Below are positions 11,460 to 45,984 of a stretch of DNA of 64,000 nucleotides, piece by piece. The translations under genes and the position numbers were made by a program. The notes beneath the pieces are model-generated. The model did no database searches, was not told the DNA's origin, and saw only the letters and a program-made list of their open reading frames with translations. Origin of the DNA: Monodelphis domestica (Eukaryota > Chordata > Mammalia > Didelphimorphia > Didelphidae); NCBI RefSeq assembly GCF_027887165.1, contig NC_077232.1, forward strand, positions 7,649,391 to 7,713,390, written 5' to 3'. The first letter of the stretch is position 1. Each line of letters starts with the position of its first letter.

Positions 11460-12140
11460 TGTGGGCGCCGGGCCAGGGCCCCAAGAGGTGACGGCCTGCC
11501 GCGGCGCTCCTACCCAACGGCCAAGCCGGTGCTATACACGTAGCTACGGCTTGCTGGCCGCTACTCCTACTGGGGGCAGCGTTCAGTGGATTCTGGAGCC
11601 GAGCCCTTTGCCGTGCGCTTTGCCGCTCTAGCAGAGCCAGCTGGCCTCCTCTTGGATCTGGGTGCAGGCTGGCTGGCGGCGGCGGGGAGGCTCTGGGGAT
11701 CTGTCCGAGGTGCCCAGGATAAACTTCCTCGGACGCTCCTCCCCCTTGCGCGAGTGAGCGGCCTCTAAAGAGCTGAGCTTATCTACCGGCCGGGGAGGCC
11801 TGGAGGTGCAGCAAGGGGGTGGGGCGAATCCCCCAGTGGCTGGGGCTGCAGCTGGGTGAGCAATAAACTGGAGCCTGGATCTCTTCTGAGTCCCTTTTTC
11901 TCCTCTGAGAGACGCCTGGAAGAGAAGGGAAGGAAGGAGGGAACCAGCTTCTCCCACCCAAGGGCGCCAGCCATTCCCGTAACTAGCACAGTGAAAGAGC
12001 GGAGCCGGAGCTCCGGGAGGAAGAGGGGATGTGTGTGTGCGCGCGCGTGGAGCCGCGCGCGACCCGGGGTGTGTTGGGGGAGGGGGAAACAGGAGGGCAT
12101 GGCTGGGCCTCCAGAGGGCACCAGGGACCCGGGTCTGTCC

Positions 12141-13300
<1,160 letters not shown>

Positions 13301-13902
13301 CCTCTTGTAAAAGGAAAACCGATCGTCCGAGCGGCTCCCCACGGCGTTGCGGGACCAACACCGTAGCGGGGCTGGCACCCCGGGGTAGAGTCTGAAAGCC
13401 GAGTTTGGGGCGGGAGGCGAGAAAGCAAAGGATTCTCCCCAGCCCCAGTCTTCCAGGGTCGACCTGAAGGCAAGCCCAACAGGGAGAAAACGGGAAGGTC
13501 GCTGCTCCTTTAAGGCGGGAGGAGGGCTGGAGAGGGGCTGCCCTTGCTTTCCCTCAGGGATCACACACCCCCATTGGCCTTTTTAAAGGGCTACTTGGTC
13601 CACCTTCAAGCAGGACGCCCACTCCGAGAGCCCCAGAGAGCCCCCGACTCATTTTCTTCACCTGCAGAGCGGGCGGGTTCAACCCCTGAACTCCGGGGTC
13701 AGTTTGGACACTCAGGCCCGGGGATTTCTCATTCTGGGATGGAGTTGGTCTCCGGGGGCCCCCTGGGCCTCTCCACTGCCCCAGGCTCCCTTTGCCAGCC
13801 CCGACCCTGGCCCGCTTTATAGTATGGTATATGAGGGAAGTTAGCCCCGGCTTCAAATTCCAGTCGCACTTGGGGGGGGGGGGGGGCCACAGAGGCACTA
13901 TT

Positions 13903-13908
13903 TTTATT
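13903..13908 (-). terminator. Possible ZNRD2 polyadenylation signal
   Basis: AATAAA on minus, 600 bases beyond the ZNRD2 stop. The human 3' UTR is short, so this distal signal may not be the main one. No canonical signal was seen nearer the stop. Confidence 0.3.
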
Positions 13909-14505
13909 CAGTATTTTCCCCTCTACCTCACCCAGTTTGGCTTTTCAATGGCCAAGGAACTTCAGGCCACACCTCCCCGGGGCTGGCTTCCTCATCTCTA
14001 TCAGGAGGCTCTCCCTACAGTTAAGGAGGCACAGGGGCACTGTTGGGCTCTGGGGCATCTCCTGCTTCATCTCATTCCAGGGGGGCAATTACCTCCCACG
14101 GGAAAGGGCCAGAGTTGGGAAAGCCTCTCAGGATTGAGACCACTGAATGGGGGGGGGGGGGGGCTTATTTCACCTGTAAGATCACTGAGGGCCACCCGTG
14201 AAATGAAGCCATACTAGCTTCTGTGCCCGGCCCTGTGACCCCCCCCCTCCCATGGAAAGCTAGAATACCTAGACTAGAACAGAACTGGAGAGACAGAGGA
14301 AGGCAGCCCCTGATTGGTAGCAGAGCAAGAGGGGACACAAACCACAGGTAGCACGAGTGGGCCGAGGCAGAGGGAAGAAGGGACAAAGCACACGAGGGCA
14401 GTTATTTTTTCTGTGCCTTTCTCTTGCAGCTATTCACAATAAATCCTGGACAAATCCGCTAGACAAGTCCAAGGCCCTGGGGCCCCTGCTCTTCCCAAAG
14501 ACCCC

Positions 14506-16026
14506 TCACTGTTGCAGCTGCCGAATCCCCTGCAGGGCCTCAGCACAGACTCGGATCAGGGTGCAGAGCTGAATGCTTCCTTCCAAAGAGGTGCTGGGGC
14601 CCAGTTCTCCCGAGGCCCAGGCGAGTTTCTGAAGTAGAGCCGACTGTGAGGTTGCCAAGACATCTGGGGCCAGAGATGCTGTGGGAGCCAAGGTGGGAGA
14701 AGGCCCCTGGGCAGCCCTGAGCCCTGCAGCTGCCCCCTCACAGTGCTCTGGCCGGGGGACAGGGGGCTGTGGGGCTGGTCGAGAAGCAGTGGGGAGCTCT
14801 GAGGAGGCTAGCTGATGTTCACGGGCTTGGGAGAGAGCAGCCTGGGCATTCAGAGCTAGAAGGAAGAGGATTATCACAGGGGAGAGCAGCAGGGCATTAG
14901 CCCTTCAAGGCTGCTCCCCCACACTGGGGTGGATCACCCCCTTGCCTACAAAACCCCAGGATCAAACTGAGGAGTCATCCCCTCAATCACCCTAGTCCTC
15001 CTGACCCAGAAACTGCATCTTCTCAACCTCTGGAGTACCCAGGTCAGAGTCACAAAGGACCCCCAGAACCCCCTCACCTGGGTTATCCTTGTCCACGTCT
15101 GAATTCAGCTCCTGACAAGCTACACAGTAAGTTTTCCGCTGTTTGTCTTGGAGTAAAATGGTCTGGAGAAAAGTCAGAGAAAGGTTCTGCTAGTCTCTGT
15201 GACCCTTCTAGTGCTGGGCAAATGCTCAAAGGAATGAACGCGGGCTAGGAAAAGCTCCCCCTCTGCGGACAACCGCCCAGACCCATGCTTACACTTGCGC
15301 AGAACAGCTGGGTAAAGGATAAAGAGATAGGCAGACCCAGTCGGTCACTCTACGGGGAGGAGGACCAAGAGGGCTTTAGGAAGGAATCTGAAGGACACTA
15401 AGGGGCAGTGCAGTGGCCCAGAGGATAGAGCACCAGGTCTGGAGTCAGGAAGAGATAGTTGATCCTGGGCAAGTCATTTAACTCTGTAAATGAACTGGTG
15501 AAGGAAATGGCAACCCCTCCCTCATCTTTGCCAAGAAAACCCCAAAAGTGATCACAGTGGGCAGGTAGTTATGTCGACTCTCCATTATGTACCCCTCTCC
15601 TCTCCTCCCCCACCATGGGTTCCAGGGGGCGGGGCCAAGGAGGGCCGTCGGTTCTCCCCCGAGCACCCTCTCCCTGGCCCGGCACGCACCCCGCAGTCCT
15701 GGCACGTGTCCCCCAGCATGCGGTAGCCGCACAGCAGGTAGTCGCCCATAAGGCGGGAGATGCGGTCCTGCCGCTCGCGTCGCGCCTGCAGCACCTTGGT
15801 CTCGGCCTCCGAAGGCGGCTCCCAGTCTGATTCTCCGGCCTCTGCGGACGCGGGGGTCCAGCAGACGGCGGTGAGCGGCTGCTCGGGGAGGCGGGCCCCG
15901 GGCCTCCGGCCGCTCCCCTTCCCCCCCACCCTCGGCCAGCCCCGGAGCCCTCGGGCCTCCGCTCCCCGTCCCCCTGGGCCCCGCCCCTAACCCAGGCCCG
16001 GCCCCACCTGCTCCGTTCAGAGCCAT
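14506..16026 (-). CDS. ZNRD2: ZNRD2 (SSSCA1, autoantigen p27), zinc-ribbon protein
   Basis: Four coding exons, 16026-16008, 15841-15690, 15162-15078 and 14855-14506, all GT-AG and in phase, give 201 residues (human 199). The first coding exon holds only MALNGA plus one base. Exons 2-3 carry ETKVLQARRERQDRISRLMG and a zinc ribbon: CxxC (TCQDCG, end of exon 2), then 15 residues, then CxxC (YCVAC, exon 3). Exon 4 holds the conserved LNAQAALSQAREHQLAS, a proline-rich linker and a C-terminal helix with LLQKLAWASGELGPSTSLE. In human this is the scleroderma/Sjogren autoantigen p27, reported to bind tankyrase 2. Its precise role is poorly known. Identity is near certain. Confidence 0.95.
15395..15575 (+). 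mobile_element. Mar1-type CORE-SINE in ZNRD2 intron 2
   Basis: Runs from ggggcagtgcagtggcccag through gatcctgggcaagtcattta to the 3' hallmark tgaaggaaatggcaacccc and tttgccaagaaaacccc. Confidence 0.75.
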
Positions 16027-16320
16027 GTCGCCGTTGCCGCCGCTAACAAACACCGCGCCGGAAGTGACATAAGCGCCGGCGCCACGGTCACTGGACTTGC
16101 TCTGCGGTTCAGGAAGTGACGTTACTGCCCGTTCGGCCACTCGCGGCGGCGAGAGTGGGGGCGGAGGCGGGGGCGGGGCGCGCATCCGGAGCTGGGCCCG
16201 ACGGTTCCCACCCTCTCGCGGAGCTGGAAGCGAGAGAGGCGGGGCTTCACCCCTGGGAGGGAGGAGGAAGAGAGGTGGGGACGCACTGAGGTGTTGCTAC
16301 GGAGACCAAGTCACGTGGTG
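16027..16320 (-). promoter_or_regulatory. ZNRD2 CpG-island promoter
   Basis: CpG-dense segment upstream of the ZNRD2 start, with repeated GC boxes (ggcgggggcggggcg near 16,167-16,180) and two AAGTGAC/TGACGT-like boxes near 16,062 and 16,114. TATA-less. Confidence 0.55.
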
Positions 16321-17612
16321 CTCTGCGGGGCTAAGCTCCGCCCTCAAGGAAACGGCTGGTCCAGGATTGCGGGGGTGGGAGCTGGGCTGGGAAGTCCGTT
16401 CTAGACCCGCAATATCCCGAGCCTCGATAACCTCCTCCGCAAAATAGGTTCCTTGAGCCAGAGAGGCAGTGTGACCCTATTGGATGGATCGCTGGAAATG
16501 GGAGTCTGGTAGCCCCGGGCAAGTCCCTTAATCTGCCTGGGCCTCAGTTTCCTCCTGTGTAAAATGGACCCAGCCTCATGAAAGCAGAAGGGAAAGCACA
16601 CGGTTTATGGTCCGGAAGGCTTTTGAGTTCAAATCCTCCCTTGGACACATGCCCGCTATGGGAGGGGCCCTGGCAGGTCCCTCTTCGAACCTCAGTTTCC
16701 ATCTCCGTAAAACGGCTGCAGTGATGCCTATCCGGGAGCCTAGCTAAGCGCTTGTTCCCATCACCCCAGCCCCGTTTTCTCCCCTCATATGGAGTCGCTG
16801 CTGTTTGTTGTCTTTTTGAGGCTTTTTTCTTTGTAAGGATGAACTCGAAGCAGTATTTAGCCAAGTGAGGGAGAGGAGAGACAATCCCTTTCCCCCCCCG
16901 CCTGCTTTCAGGCTGGAGAGCAGAAGGAGATGGGAGCTGCAAAACGGGGAGCTCTTGAACCCAGGACGGAAGCTTCGTCTGCGGCTGAGGATGCCCTTCC
17001 GCGGACTCTCGGGGGCGGGGGAACGTTCATCGCCTCGGGAGCCCCAAGCTCAGCCCGAGAGGCGATTTCAGAGACAGACTTGAGCCCTCGGGCTCGAGCT
17101 ACTTAGGAATGCGTCTGCTCTAGATTCTTCCAGGTTTGGCACCTGCGCAAAGAATCTCTGGCGGGAGCGGAGAGTCCCTCCTGCCAAGACTCCGGAGAGA
17201 ACCAGCACTGGTCACTCAGGAGGGAAAAACTGATGTCTCGGCTCTTCCCGCTAAGGAAAGCTCTGAGCCTCGGCCGGGCTGGCTGCTCTTTAAAGGGGGC
17301 TTTTTTAATTTTTAAGGCTTGAAGTCAAGAACACCCCAGAGCCCACCCACTCCCCTCCGGAGGACTTGGCCTGAAGCTGTGGGCCTGGAGCAGCGTCCCA
17401 GCCATCCGTGTCCCAGGCAGCAGACACTGAATCCTGCAGAGGCCATCAAGAGCTGGCCCCGGGGAGCCATGAGTGGCATTACTAGATGCCAACACTCGGG
17501 CACATGGGGAGTATGAGATGCCCCTCCATACACGTGCCTCGGCCGTATATTCCCTGTGTGTTCCGGTTTTTCCCACTGATGGTGCGTTTTGGTGGGGGAG
17601 TGTGAGCCACTA

Positions 17613-17816
17613 TGGGGCACAATAGAGCCCTAGGACTGGAGTCAGGAAGACCTGAGTTCAAATCTGCCCTCAGTGACCCTGGGCAAGTTAATTCATCCCG
17701 TTTGCCTCCGTTTCTTCTCTGTAAAATGAGCTGGAGAAGGAAATGGCAAACCTATCCAGTGTCTTTGCCCAAAAGCCCCACAAGAAGTTGGACACAACTG
17801 AAATGACTCAACAGCA
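17613..17816 (+). mobile_element. Mar1-type CORE-SINE, near full length
   Basis: Shows the full marsupial CORE-SINE order: actggagtcaggaagacctg, tgagttcaaatc, tgaccctgggcaagtta, tctgtaaaatgagctggag, aaggaaatggcaaacc, and the end ggacacaactgaaatgact. Confidence 0.88.
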
Positions 17817-17893
17817 GGTTTATGAGGGAGAATGCTCTGCAGTTACTTGTCTTGGTATGCTCTTTCAGCAAATGCATCTGCTTTGAAAATATT

Positions 17894-17907
17894 GCGCCCC
17901 CTGGCTG
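17894..17907 (-). promoter_or_regulatory. CTCF-like site (weak)
   Basis: gcgccccctggctg on plus fits most of the CTCF core in reverse orientation. Confidence 0.3.
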
Positions 17908-19437
17908 ATTAGTAAAACTGGATACATTGCTAGGGGCTCAAAGACTGGTTTTAGTGGATGTAGAGCCACAGACTACCCTGAACCCCGGGGTGACCTGCCC
18001 TGAGAATTAGGAAAGGGGTACTAGATATGGCATTTGTTGCAAAGGAATCATCCCTGGAGGAGGGCTAGTTATTGGTGGAAATTCTGCCCTGCTGAAAAAG
18101 GAAAGACATCATTAAAACTTAAAATGATAATAATAATACTTCAAAGTTCTGTGATTTCATGAGGGGAGGGCCTCCTTTCCCTGACCCACCCCTCCCTCCT
18201 GCTGCCAACCTGGCCACGTTGAGTCTCCTGCCCTGAACCAGCCTCGGACAGCCCTCTATCGGCAGCCCCATTCGAAGCCATTTACCGACCAGACCTTCCT
18301 CCATGAGCCGTTGCAATAGGGACAGCAGATGTTCTTGCCTTTATAGTTGAGAAAACGGAGGCCCTGAGAGTGGAATGACTTAGCCAAGGCCATATGGCTA
18401 ACACCTTGCCAGAGCCAGAATTAAAATCCAGGTCCTCAGATGGCAAATCTTGAATCCTGCCCTTGGAGTGAAAGCTCCTTGCAGGCAGGTTCTTTGTGTT
18501 TGTCTCTGTACCCCCAGCCCTTGGCACACACTGAGCGCTTCATCAATGCTCCTCCGAGGGTCAGAGTGGGCTGAGCCAGGATTCCAGATCTTTGCCCCCC
18601 AGAGAAGCCAATGGGGGCACCAAAGATGCTGGTTTCCCCTTGTGGAATGCCCCATTGACTGGAAGAGGGAGCTTGGAGATGTCCTCTCCACAGTCCTGAA
18701 CCTCCCACCCCAGGAAGTATGAGGGGAGATCCAGGGCTCTGCCTGCCCACCCAAGCCCACCTAGGCCTCAGCCTGGAAAGCAATGGGCCCATCACCTCCT
18801 GCCTCCCCCCCAGGCTCCCCAGATCATTCCAGAGGAAGGCCAGGGGCTGCTCGGAGGGCTTGGGGGGGCCCCCAGCCAAGGGCTGCAGCTCTCGTCAACT
18901 GGGTTGGACCTGGCCTGGCATTTGAGACCAGCACAATTCTGCAGCCCCCAGTGTGCTTCCCACTTGTACCCTAGAAGAACCCTCCCCTCCCATGAAGCGG
19001 GTCTTCTCCTGATCCCCACATGCCAGTTCATTTGCTCGCCCCACCAAGAGAGACTGCCTTCCCTCCTGCCTGCCCAGCCCAGGCCTCATGATCGCCCAAG
19101 AGAAAAGGACAGAATTCCAGAGCTGGAGGGAGCCTCCGAGGTACCTGATCTGGAAGTCCTTCCCTCTGTTCCCAAGTGGTTATCCAGGCTCCACTGGAAG
19201 AGTTTCAGTGACAGGGAGCTCACTACCTGTCATAGCAACTCATTCTGCTTTGAGTTGTTTTGGCTCTTTTTTGTCTTTTATTTTCCATCAAGGCCAAAGC
19301 TTCCTCTTTGTAACACCTGAGCGTCCCCAGAGTACCTTCTGGGGCCAAGCAGAACAAATCTAATTGCTCCTCCCTCAGCCAAGTCATTGATTCTGTATCT
19401 TCTTCTCGGAGTTAAAGATTAAAAAAACAAAAAACAA

Positions 19438-19560
19438 TCCTTGCCTTCTGGCTTAGAATCAATACTAAGCAAGAGTAGTAAGGGCTAAGCCGTTGGGGTC
19501 AAGTGACTTGCCCAGGGTCTCACAACTAGGCAGGCAAAAGATTCTGAGTTCCTTCTAGGG
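19438..19560 (-). mobile_element. SINE1/WSINE1-type SINE fragment, reverse
   Basis: Reverse-orientation tail and middle: cttagaatcaatactaagc, agtaagggctaagccgttg, gggtcaagtgacttgccca. Confidence 0.7.
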
Positions 19561-19804
19561 GACCCTCCTGCCCTCCGAATCCTCTTGCCCTAGTTCTGCC
19601 TCGGTGACTGCAGACTTCTTCGGGGATTTATACAGAGTCTCCATGGGACCCTGCCTAGAACTCAGCATTCAGTCAGCTCTCAGATAGCACTTATTAAATG
19701 AGGAATCTCCCTTCCTGCCCCCAAACCCTAATTCCTCCTTCTTCCCTCCTTTTTTAAAAATAAATATCATCCCCATGGGACTTTTCTCCTTTTCTGGTAA
19801 ATAT

Positions 19805-19985
19805 CCATTTCAGCTAGGGGCCATAGCTAGAAGACCTGAATTCGAATCCAGCCTCAGACGCTTACTAGCTGCATGATCCTGGACAAGTCACTTCACCTTG
19901 TTTGCCTCCGCTTTCTCATCTGTCAAAAGGGCTGGAGAAGGAAATGACAAACCACTTCAGTCTCACACACCATGAACAATCCATC
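19805..19985 (+). mobile_element. Mar1-type CORE-SINE
   Basis: Markers in order: gaagacctgaattcgaatcc, cagcctcagacgcttactag, tggacaagtcacttcacctt, gctggagaaggaaatgacaa. Confidence 0.8.
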
Positions 19986-20309
19986 TTAGACAGGCCGCTT
20001 CTTCTGTAGGGGATGACTGGACGCCGCCGGAAGCTTCTGAGCCAGAAAAACCTGCCTATTGGCCAAGATGACGGAGAGAAGCCAATCCTGCGGGGCCGCA
20101 GACCCCGCTCTCTGCCAGCCTCCCTTGGGGGAACTTTCAGGGAAGCTCATGTTGTCATCTAGGTGCCATTCAGTCTGCTACAGTGCCTGGCGCTCCCTCC
20201 CAGGGACACCCCCTATTTTCTCTCCCACCCTAGTTATTTATGTCTGTCTAATCCCGGTGATTACACCCTAAGCTGTGCAGGGATCTCTTTAGTTTTCCAT
20301 CTTCAGGTT

Positions 20310-20709
20310 ATCACGGCAGAATGGAATCAGCCCAGTGCCTGGAGTGGGAAGATGTGGGTTCAAACCTCAATGAGAGGGGCAGCTAGGGAGTACAGTGGAT
20401 CCAGGGCTGGGCCCAGAGACGGGAGGTCCTGGGTTCAAATATGCCCTCAGACATTGTCTAGCTGGGTGACCCTGAGCAAGTCACTTAACCCCAACTGTCT
20501 ATCCCTGACCGATTGATTCTCTGCCTTAGAATTAATCGTAGTATCAATGAGAAGACAGGAGGGAAGAGTTCTTTTTTAAATCTCAATTAGACCACTTCCT
20601 ATTCTTTGGCTGGAGAAGGAAATGGCAAACCACTCTGGCATCTCTGCCAAAAAAAAACCCAAATGGACTCACAGAGCCAGACAGGACTGGAATGACTAAA
20701 TAACAACAA
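20310..20709 (+). mobile_element. Mar1-type CORE-SINE split by a SINE1/WSINE1 insertion (20,376-20,577)
   Basis: The outer element begins before 20,340 (gtgcctggagtgggaagatg) and resumes at 20,578, ending with the 3' hallmark tggagaaggaaatggcaaac and actggaatgactaaataaca. Between them lies a forward SINE1/WSINE1 copy (20,376-20,577) flanked by an imperfect 14-bp duplication (20,362-20,375 and 20,578-20,591). The SINE is therefore the younger of the two. Confidence 0.8.
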
Positions 20710-21539
20710 AATCCTCTTTGGACCTCAGTTTCTCCTACTGTTAAAATGAGGACAGTATAGGATGGGGGGGCAGGTCAGAGTTAGGGATTCCCCAAAATGG
20801 AGGAGACTCGGTCCTTCTCCCACCTTCTTGGCTCCCTCCCAAGGAGAACGTTGGGGCTCTTTGGAATGTTTTGGGGTGTTTTCTGCATTTTCCTTGGGAG
20901 GAAAGAAAGGCTGTTTTGTGCCAGATCAATATTTCTTACTTCCAATAGTGCTTGCCTAAAGCCGCGGAAAAGCTGCCGGTCCCTCGATCACCTCCAGCCT
21001 ATGTGAGGCTGGAGCCCGTTTTCCAGCAGAGGCTGGTGGGAGAATTTCTCTGATGCCACCCAAGGGAACCAGGCCCAGAGAGGCTTTGATCTGTCCCGGG
21101 GCTTAGAACTAGAGCAGATCAGAATCAGAGCCGAATCCCAGGCCTTCGGGCCCGTCCAAACATCCCTCCCCCACCAGCCACGTTGGGTAGCGCTTAGTGG
21201 GTGCTTTGTTCTTTGAAAACCAGAAAGACGAGCCAGGAAAACAACCGGGCTGGGGGGCCCCAGAGAGCACTTTATTACTTTTGAAAAATGAGACTGTGTA
21301 AAGTTCCTCGATGTCTCCATGGCAGGAAATGCCATGAGCGTCACGGCGACTTCGTAGAGAAATCCTAGTTGGAGCCCCAGAGAAATACGGTGGTACAACC
21401 AGGGCTACACATCATCCTAAACGGCAGATGTGAAAATAAATAAATAAATAAATGTCAGATGTGGAATTTGAACCCAGGTCTGCCCGTTTCCGAGATGACT
21501 GTTCTGTTCACTCCCTCCGTGACTCTATTTTATTTGCTT

Positions 21540-21710
21540 TTGTTTCCTAAAAGCATGACAGAAAAGCAGGGAAGGTTAGGCCGTCTGAGTTCAGTGACTT
21601 GCCCAGGATCACACAGTTAAGAAGTGTGTCTAAGGTCACATTTGAACCCGGGTCTTCCTAATGCTAAGCCTGGCTCTATCCACTGGGCTACCCCGCTGCT
21701 GCTCCCAGTG
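21540..21710 (-). mobile_element. SINE fragment, reverse
   Basis: cagtgacttgcccaggatca, cacatttgaacccgggtctt and tggctctatccactgggcta mark a reverse tRNA-derived SINE/CORE-SINE, next to an (AAAT)n run. Confidence 0.65.
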
Positions 21711-22275
21711 ACGTAAAATGGAGTATTTCACGCTATTTTTATAGAAGGAAATTGTGCTAAAGCAGGAAAATAAAAGTTACCCAACGGGCTTTACAAACGT
21801 TTAACAAGGGCTCCCATGAAGTGTCCCGTTCGGTGGATGAGGGGAAAGGCCAGGCTCAAGGCTTCCTCCAAGCTGCCTTCCCCTAAGGAGGAGCCCCCAC
21901 CGGGCCTGACCCCCAGGCCAGGGGCTCCCCGCTCCATCCCCTCTTGGACGCCCGCCTGGGCCCCAAAGCTGGGCCTCCTCCCCATCCCCTGGCCTGGCTC
22001 TGCTTGGCTCCCATCTTCTCCTGGGCCATTCGGCTGGGCACGGGGCCAGGCCCTGAGCTCAGGCGTTGGCTATTCCAGCCAGAGCTGTCTGAGGCGACGA
22101 GCCAGCCCGCGCGGGCGCAGACACTGCCGGGGTCTGGCTGGGGGTCGGGGAGGTGGGCTGCCTGGCTCCAGGGCCCCTGAGGAGGGAGAGAAGGCCTCGG
22201 GCCGAAGGAAGCCAGGCTTTCCCGGCTCTCCTGGGCACCAGGACCTCTGGGGCCCCCAGGCTTCCCCGCTGCTAG

Positions 22276-35515
<13,240 letters not shown>

Positions 35516-35831
35516 CCCGCCCCGGCAGTCCCGCTGCCCGGTCTTGTACATAGCGGCCCGGGGAGGCCAGGTACGAGCCGCTCTCTGACATCCTGCGGCG
35601 CCCGCCGAGAGACTCGTCCGGGGCCCAAAGGGACGACCTGCCTGGAGCCGGCCCCTTCGGAGGGGCATCTGACTGTGTGGACTCGGCCTGGCATGGTCCG
35701 CCCGGCCCCTCGCAGGGCCGGGAACCTGCACCAGGCTCTTAGGAGATTGTATCTTAGTAACCGGGACCGGGACCCCCGACTTCTGCCCGCCCGCCCGCCC
35801 TGGTGTTGAGGGAGCCCGCGAGCTCCAGCGA

Positions 35832-35837
35832 GATAAA
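35832..35837 (+). terminator. LTBP3 polyadenylation signal (GATAAA variant)
   Basis: The hexamer gataaa lies about 317 bases after the LTBP3 stop. No AATAAA was seen on plus before the 58-bp tandem array begins, so this variant is the likely signal. Confidence 0.45.
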
Positions 35838-35989
35838 GTTCACCCGTGTTTACCCTTCTTTGTCCCGCATGGTCATGTTCTGGAAGAAGAAGCCAGACCT
35901 TTGGCCAGGGGGGAAATGGGCAGTGGGAGCCCCAGGGGCGGCTCAACTTTTTAGGTGTCCCCCAGGAGACAGCCCAGACCTTCAGGGAC

Positions 35990-36985
35990 CCTCCAGGAGA
36001 CAGCCCAACCCCTCAGGTGCCCCCTCTGGGGTAGCTGGCACTCAGGCCCCTCAGGAGGCAGCCCAACCCCTCAGGTGCCCCCTCTGGGGTAGCTGGCACT
36101 CAGGTCCCTCAGGAGGCAGCCCAACCCCTCAGGTGCCCCCTCTGGGGCAGCTGGCACTCAGGCCCCTCAGGAGGCAGCCCAGCTCCTCAGGTGCCCCCTC
36201 TGGGTTAGCTGGCACTCAGGCCCCTCAGGAGGCAGCCCAGCTCCTCAGGTGTCCCCTCTGGGGCAGCTGGCACTCAGGCCCCTCAGGAGACATCCCTTCA
36301 GGTGCCCCCTCTGGGGTAGCTGGCATTCAGGCCCCTCAGGAGGCAGCCCAGCTCCTCAGGTGCCCCCTCTGGGGTAGCTGGCACTCAGGCCCCTCAGGAG
36401 GCAGCCCAACCCCTCAGGTGCCCCCTCTGGGTAGCTGGCACTCAGACCCCTCAGGTGCCCCCTCTGGGGTAGCTGGCACTTGACCCTTCAGGTGCCCCCC
36501 AGGAGGCAGCCCAGCCCCTCAGGTGCCCCCTCTGGGTAGCTGGCACTCAGACCCCTCTGGGGTAGCTGGCACTTGACCCTTCAGGTGCCCCCCAGGAGGC
36601 AGCCCAGCCCCTCAGGTGCCCCCTCTGGGTTAGCTGGCACTCAGGCCCCTCAGGAGACATCCCTTCAGGTGCCCCCTCTGGGGTAGCTGGCACTCAGGCC
36701 CCTCAGGAGGCAGCCCAGCCCCTCAGGTGCCCCCTCTGGGGTAGCTGGCACTCGGGTCCCTCAGGAGGCAGCCCAGCTCCTCAGGTGCCCCCTCTGGGGT
36801 AGCTGGCACTCAGGCCCCTCAGGAGGCAGCCCAGCTCCTCAGGTGCCCCCTCTGGGGTAGCTGGCACTCAGGCCCCTCAGGAGACATCCCTTCAGGTGCC
36901 CCCTCTGGGGTAGCTGGCACTCAGGCCCCTCAGGTGCCCGCTCTGGGGTAGCTGGCACTTGACCCTTCAGGTGCCCCCCAGGAGG
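35990..36985. repeat. 58-bp tandem array between LTBP3 and SCYL1 3' ends
   Basis: About 17 units with a 58-bp period, several shortened. The unit contains cctcaggtgccccctctggg, then gtagctggcactcaggcccc, then tcaggaggcagccca. It fills nearly the whole gap between the LTBP3 polyadenylation region and the SCYL1 3' end. Confidence 0.93.
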
Positions 36986-37021
36986 CAGGAAGCGGCTGCC
37001 CCATCCAAGGCTCCCAGGACT

Positions 37022-37027
37022 TTTAAT
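37022..37027 (-). terminator. SCYL1 polyadenylation signal (ATTAAA)
   Basis: ATTAAA on minus (tttaat on plus), about 207 bases beyond the SCYL1 stop and just before the 58-bp array. Confidence 0.55.
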
Positions 37028-37233
37028 AAAATGTATTGCGGCTCTGATTCTGTACAGGGAGAAGGCCCTGGGGCGGGCCTGGGGGCTCACACGGGGTTTG
37101 TACAATAAATACATGGGCGAAGGGCAGGGAAGCAGGAGGGCTGGTAGGCCTTCCCATGGGGCGTCTGAGGCCCCCCGCCCCCTGCTCTGTCCTTGGCTTT
37201 GTGGAGGTGCTCGGAAGGATGCCCGGGCCGGGG

Positions 37234-45399
<8,166 letters not shown>

Positions 45400-45984
45400 C
45401 GTCCGCCCGGCCCTACTTCAGACCCCGGCTTCCCTCCGGGTCCGGCTCCGGCTCCGGCTCCGGCTCCGACTCTGCCCGGGCCCGGCTCCGCCCCCTCGAG
45501 GTCCTGCCCAGCCTAGGGCCCGCCCCGATGCTCCGCCAATGGATGCCCCATTCCGCTTAGAACCCGCCCCCATTAGGGGCCCGCCCCCTAGAAACTCCTC
45601 CAGTCGCGAGGCTCCACCGGTCCCGAGGCCCCGCCCTCCCTACGCTCCACCCCCGAGAGTCCGCTGCTTCGCAGGGTCCGCCCCCGAAGGCCAGCCGCAG
45701 CCTCCTCCGCTCACTCCTCTTCCCCTGGGAAGCTCCTCTGACTCCACCCCCTGGTGGTGCCTCTTCCTCCCGCCCACAGCCACGGAGTCGGGCGTAAGGG
45801 GACGGGAGGGAGCTGAGGGAAGAGCAGGAAGGGGGAGGGAGGAAGCGGAAGCGAGAAACTGCGTCAGAACCTCTGACGTTGACCAAGGGCTTAATCATGT
45901 GGGCGGGGCGTGCACACAGTAGGCGCCAAATAAATGCTAGTGCCCATGTGCTCTTGGGGCCCCACTTTCAGGATTTATCGTGTT

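Noticed and set aside
35990-36985. CRISPR-like array (regular repeats with spacers)
   Set aside because: The units abut without unique spacers, are GC-rich and diverge gradually. This is a vertebrate minisatellite.
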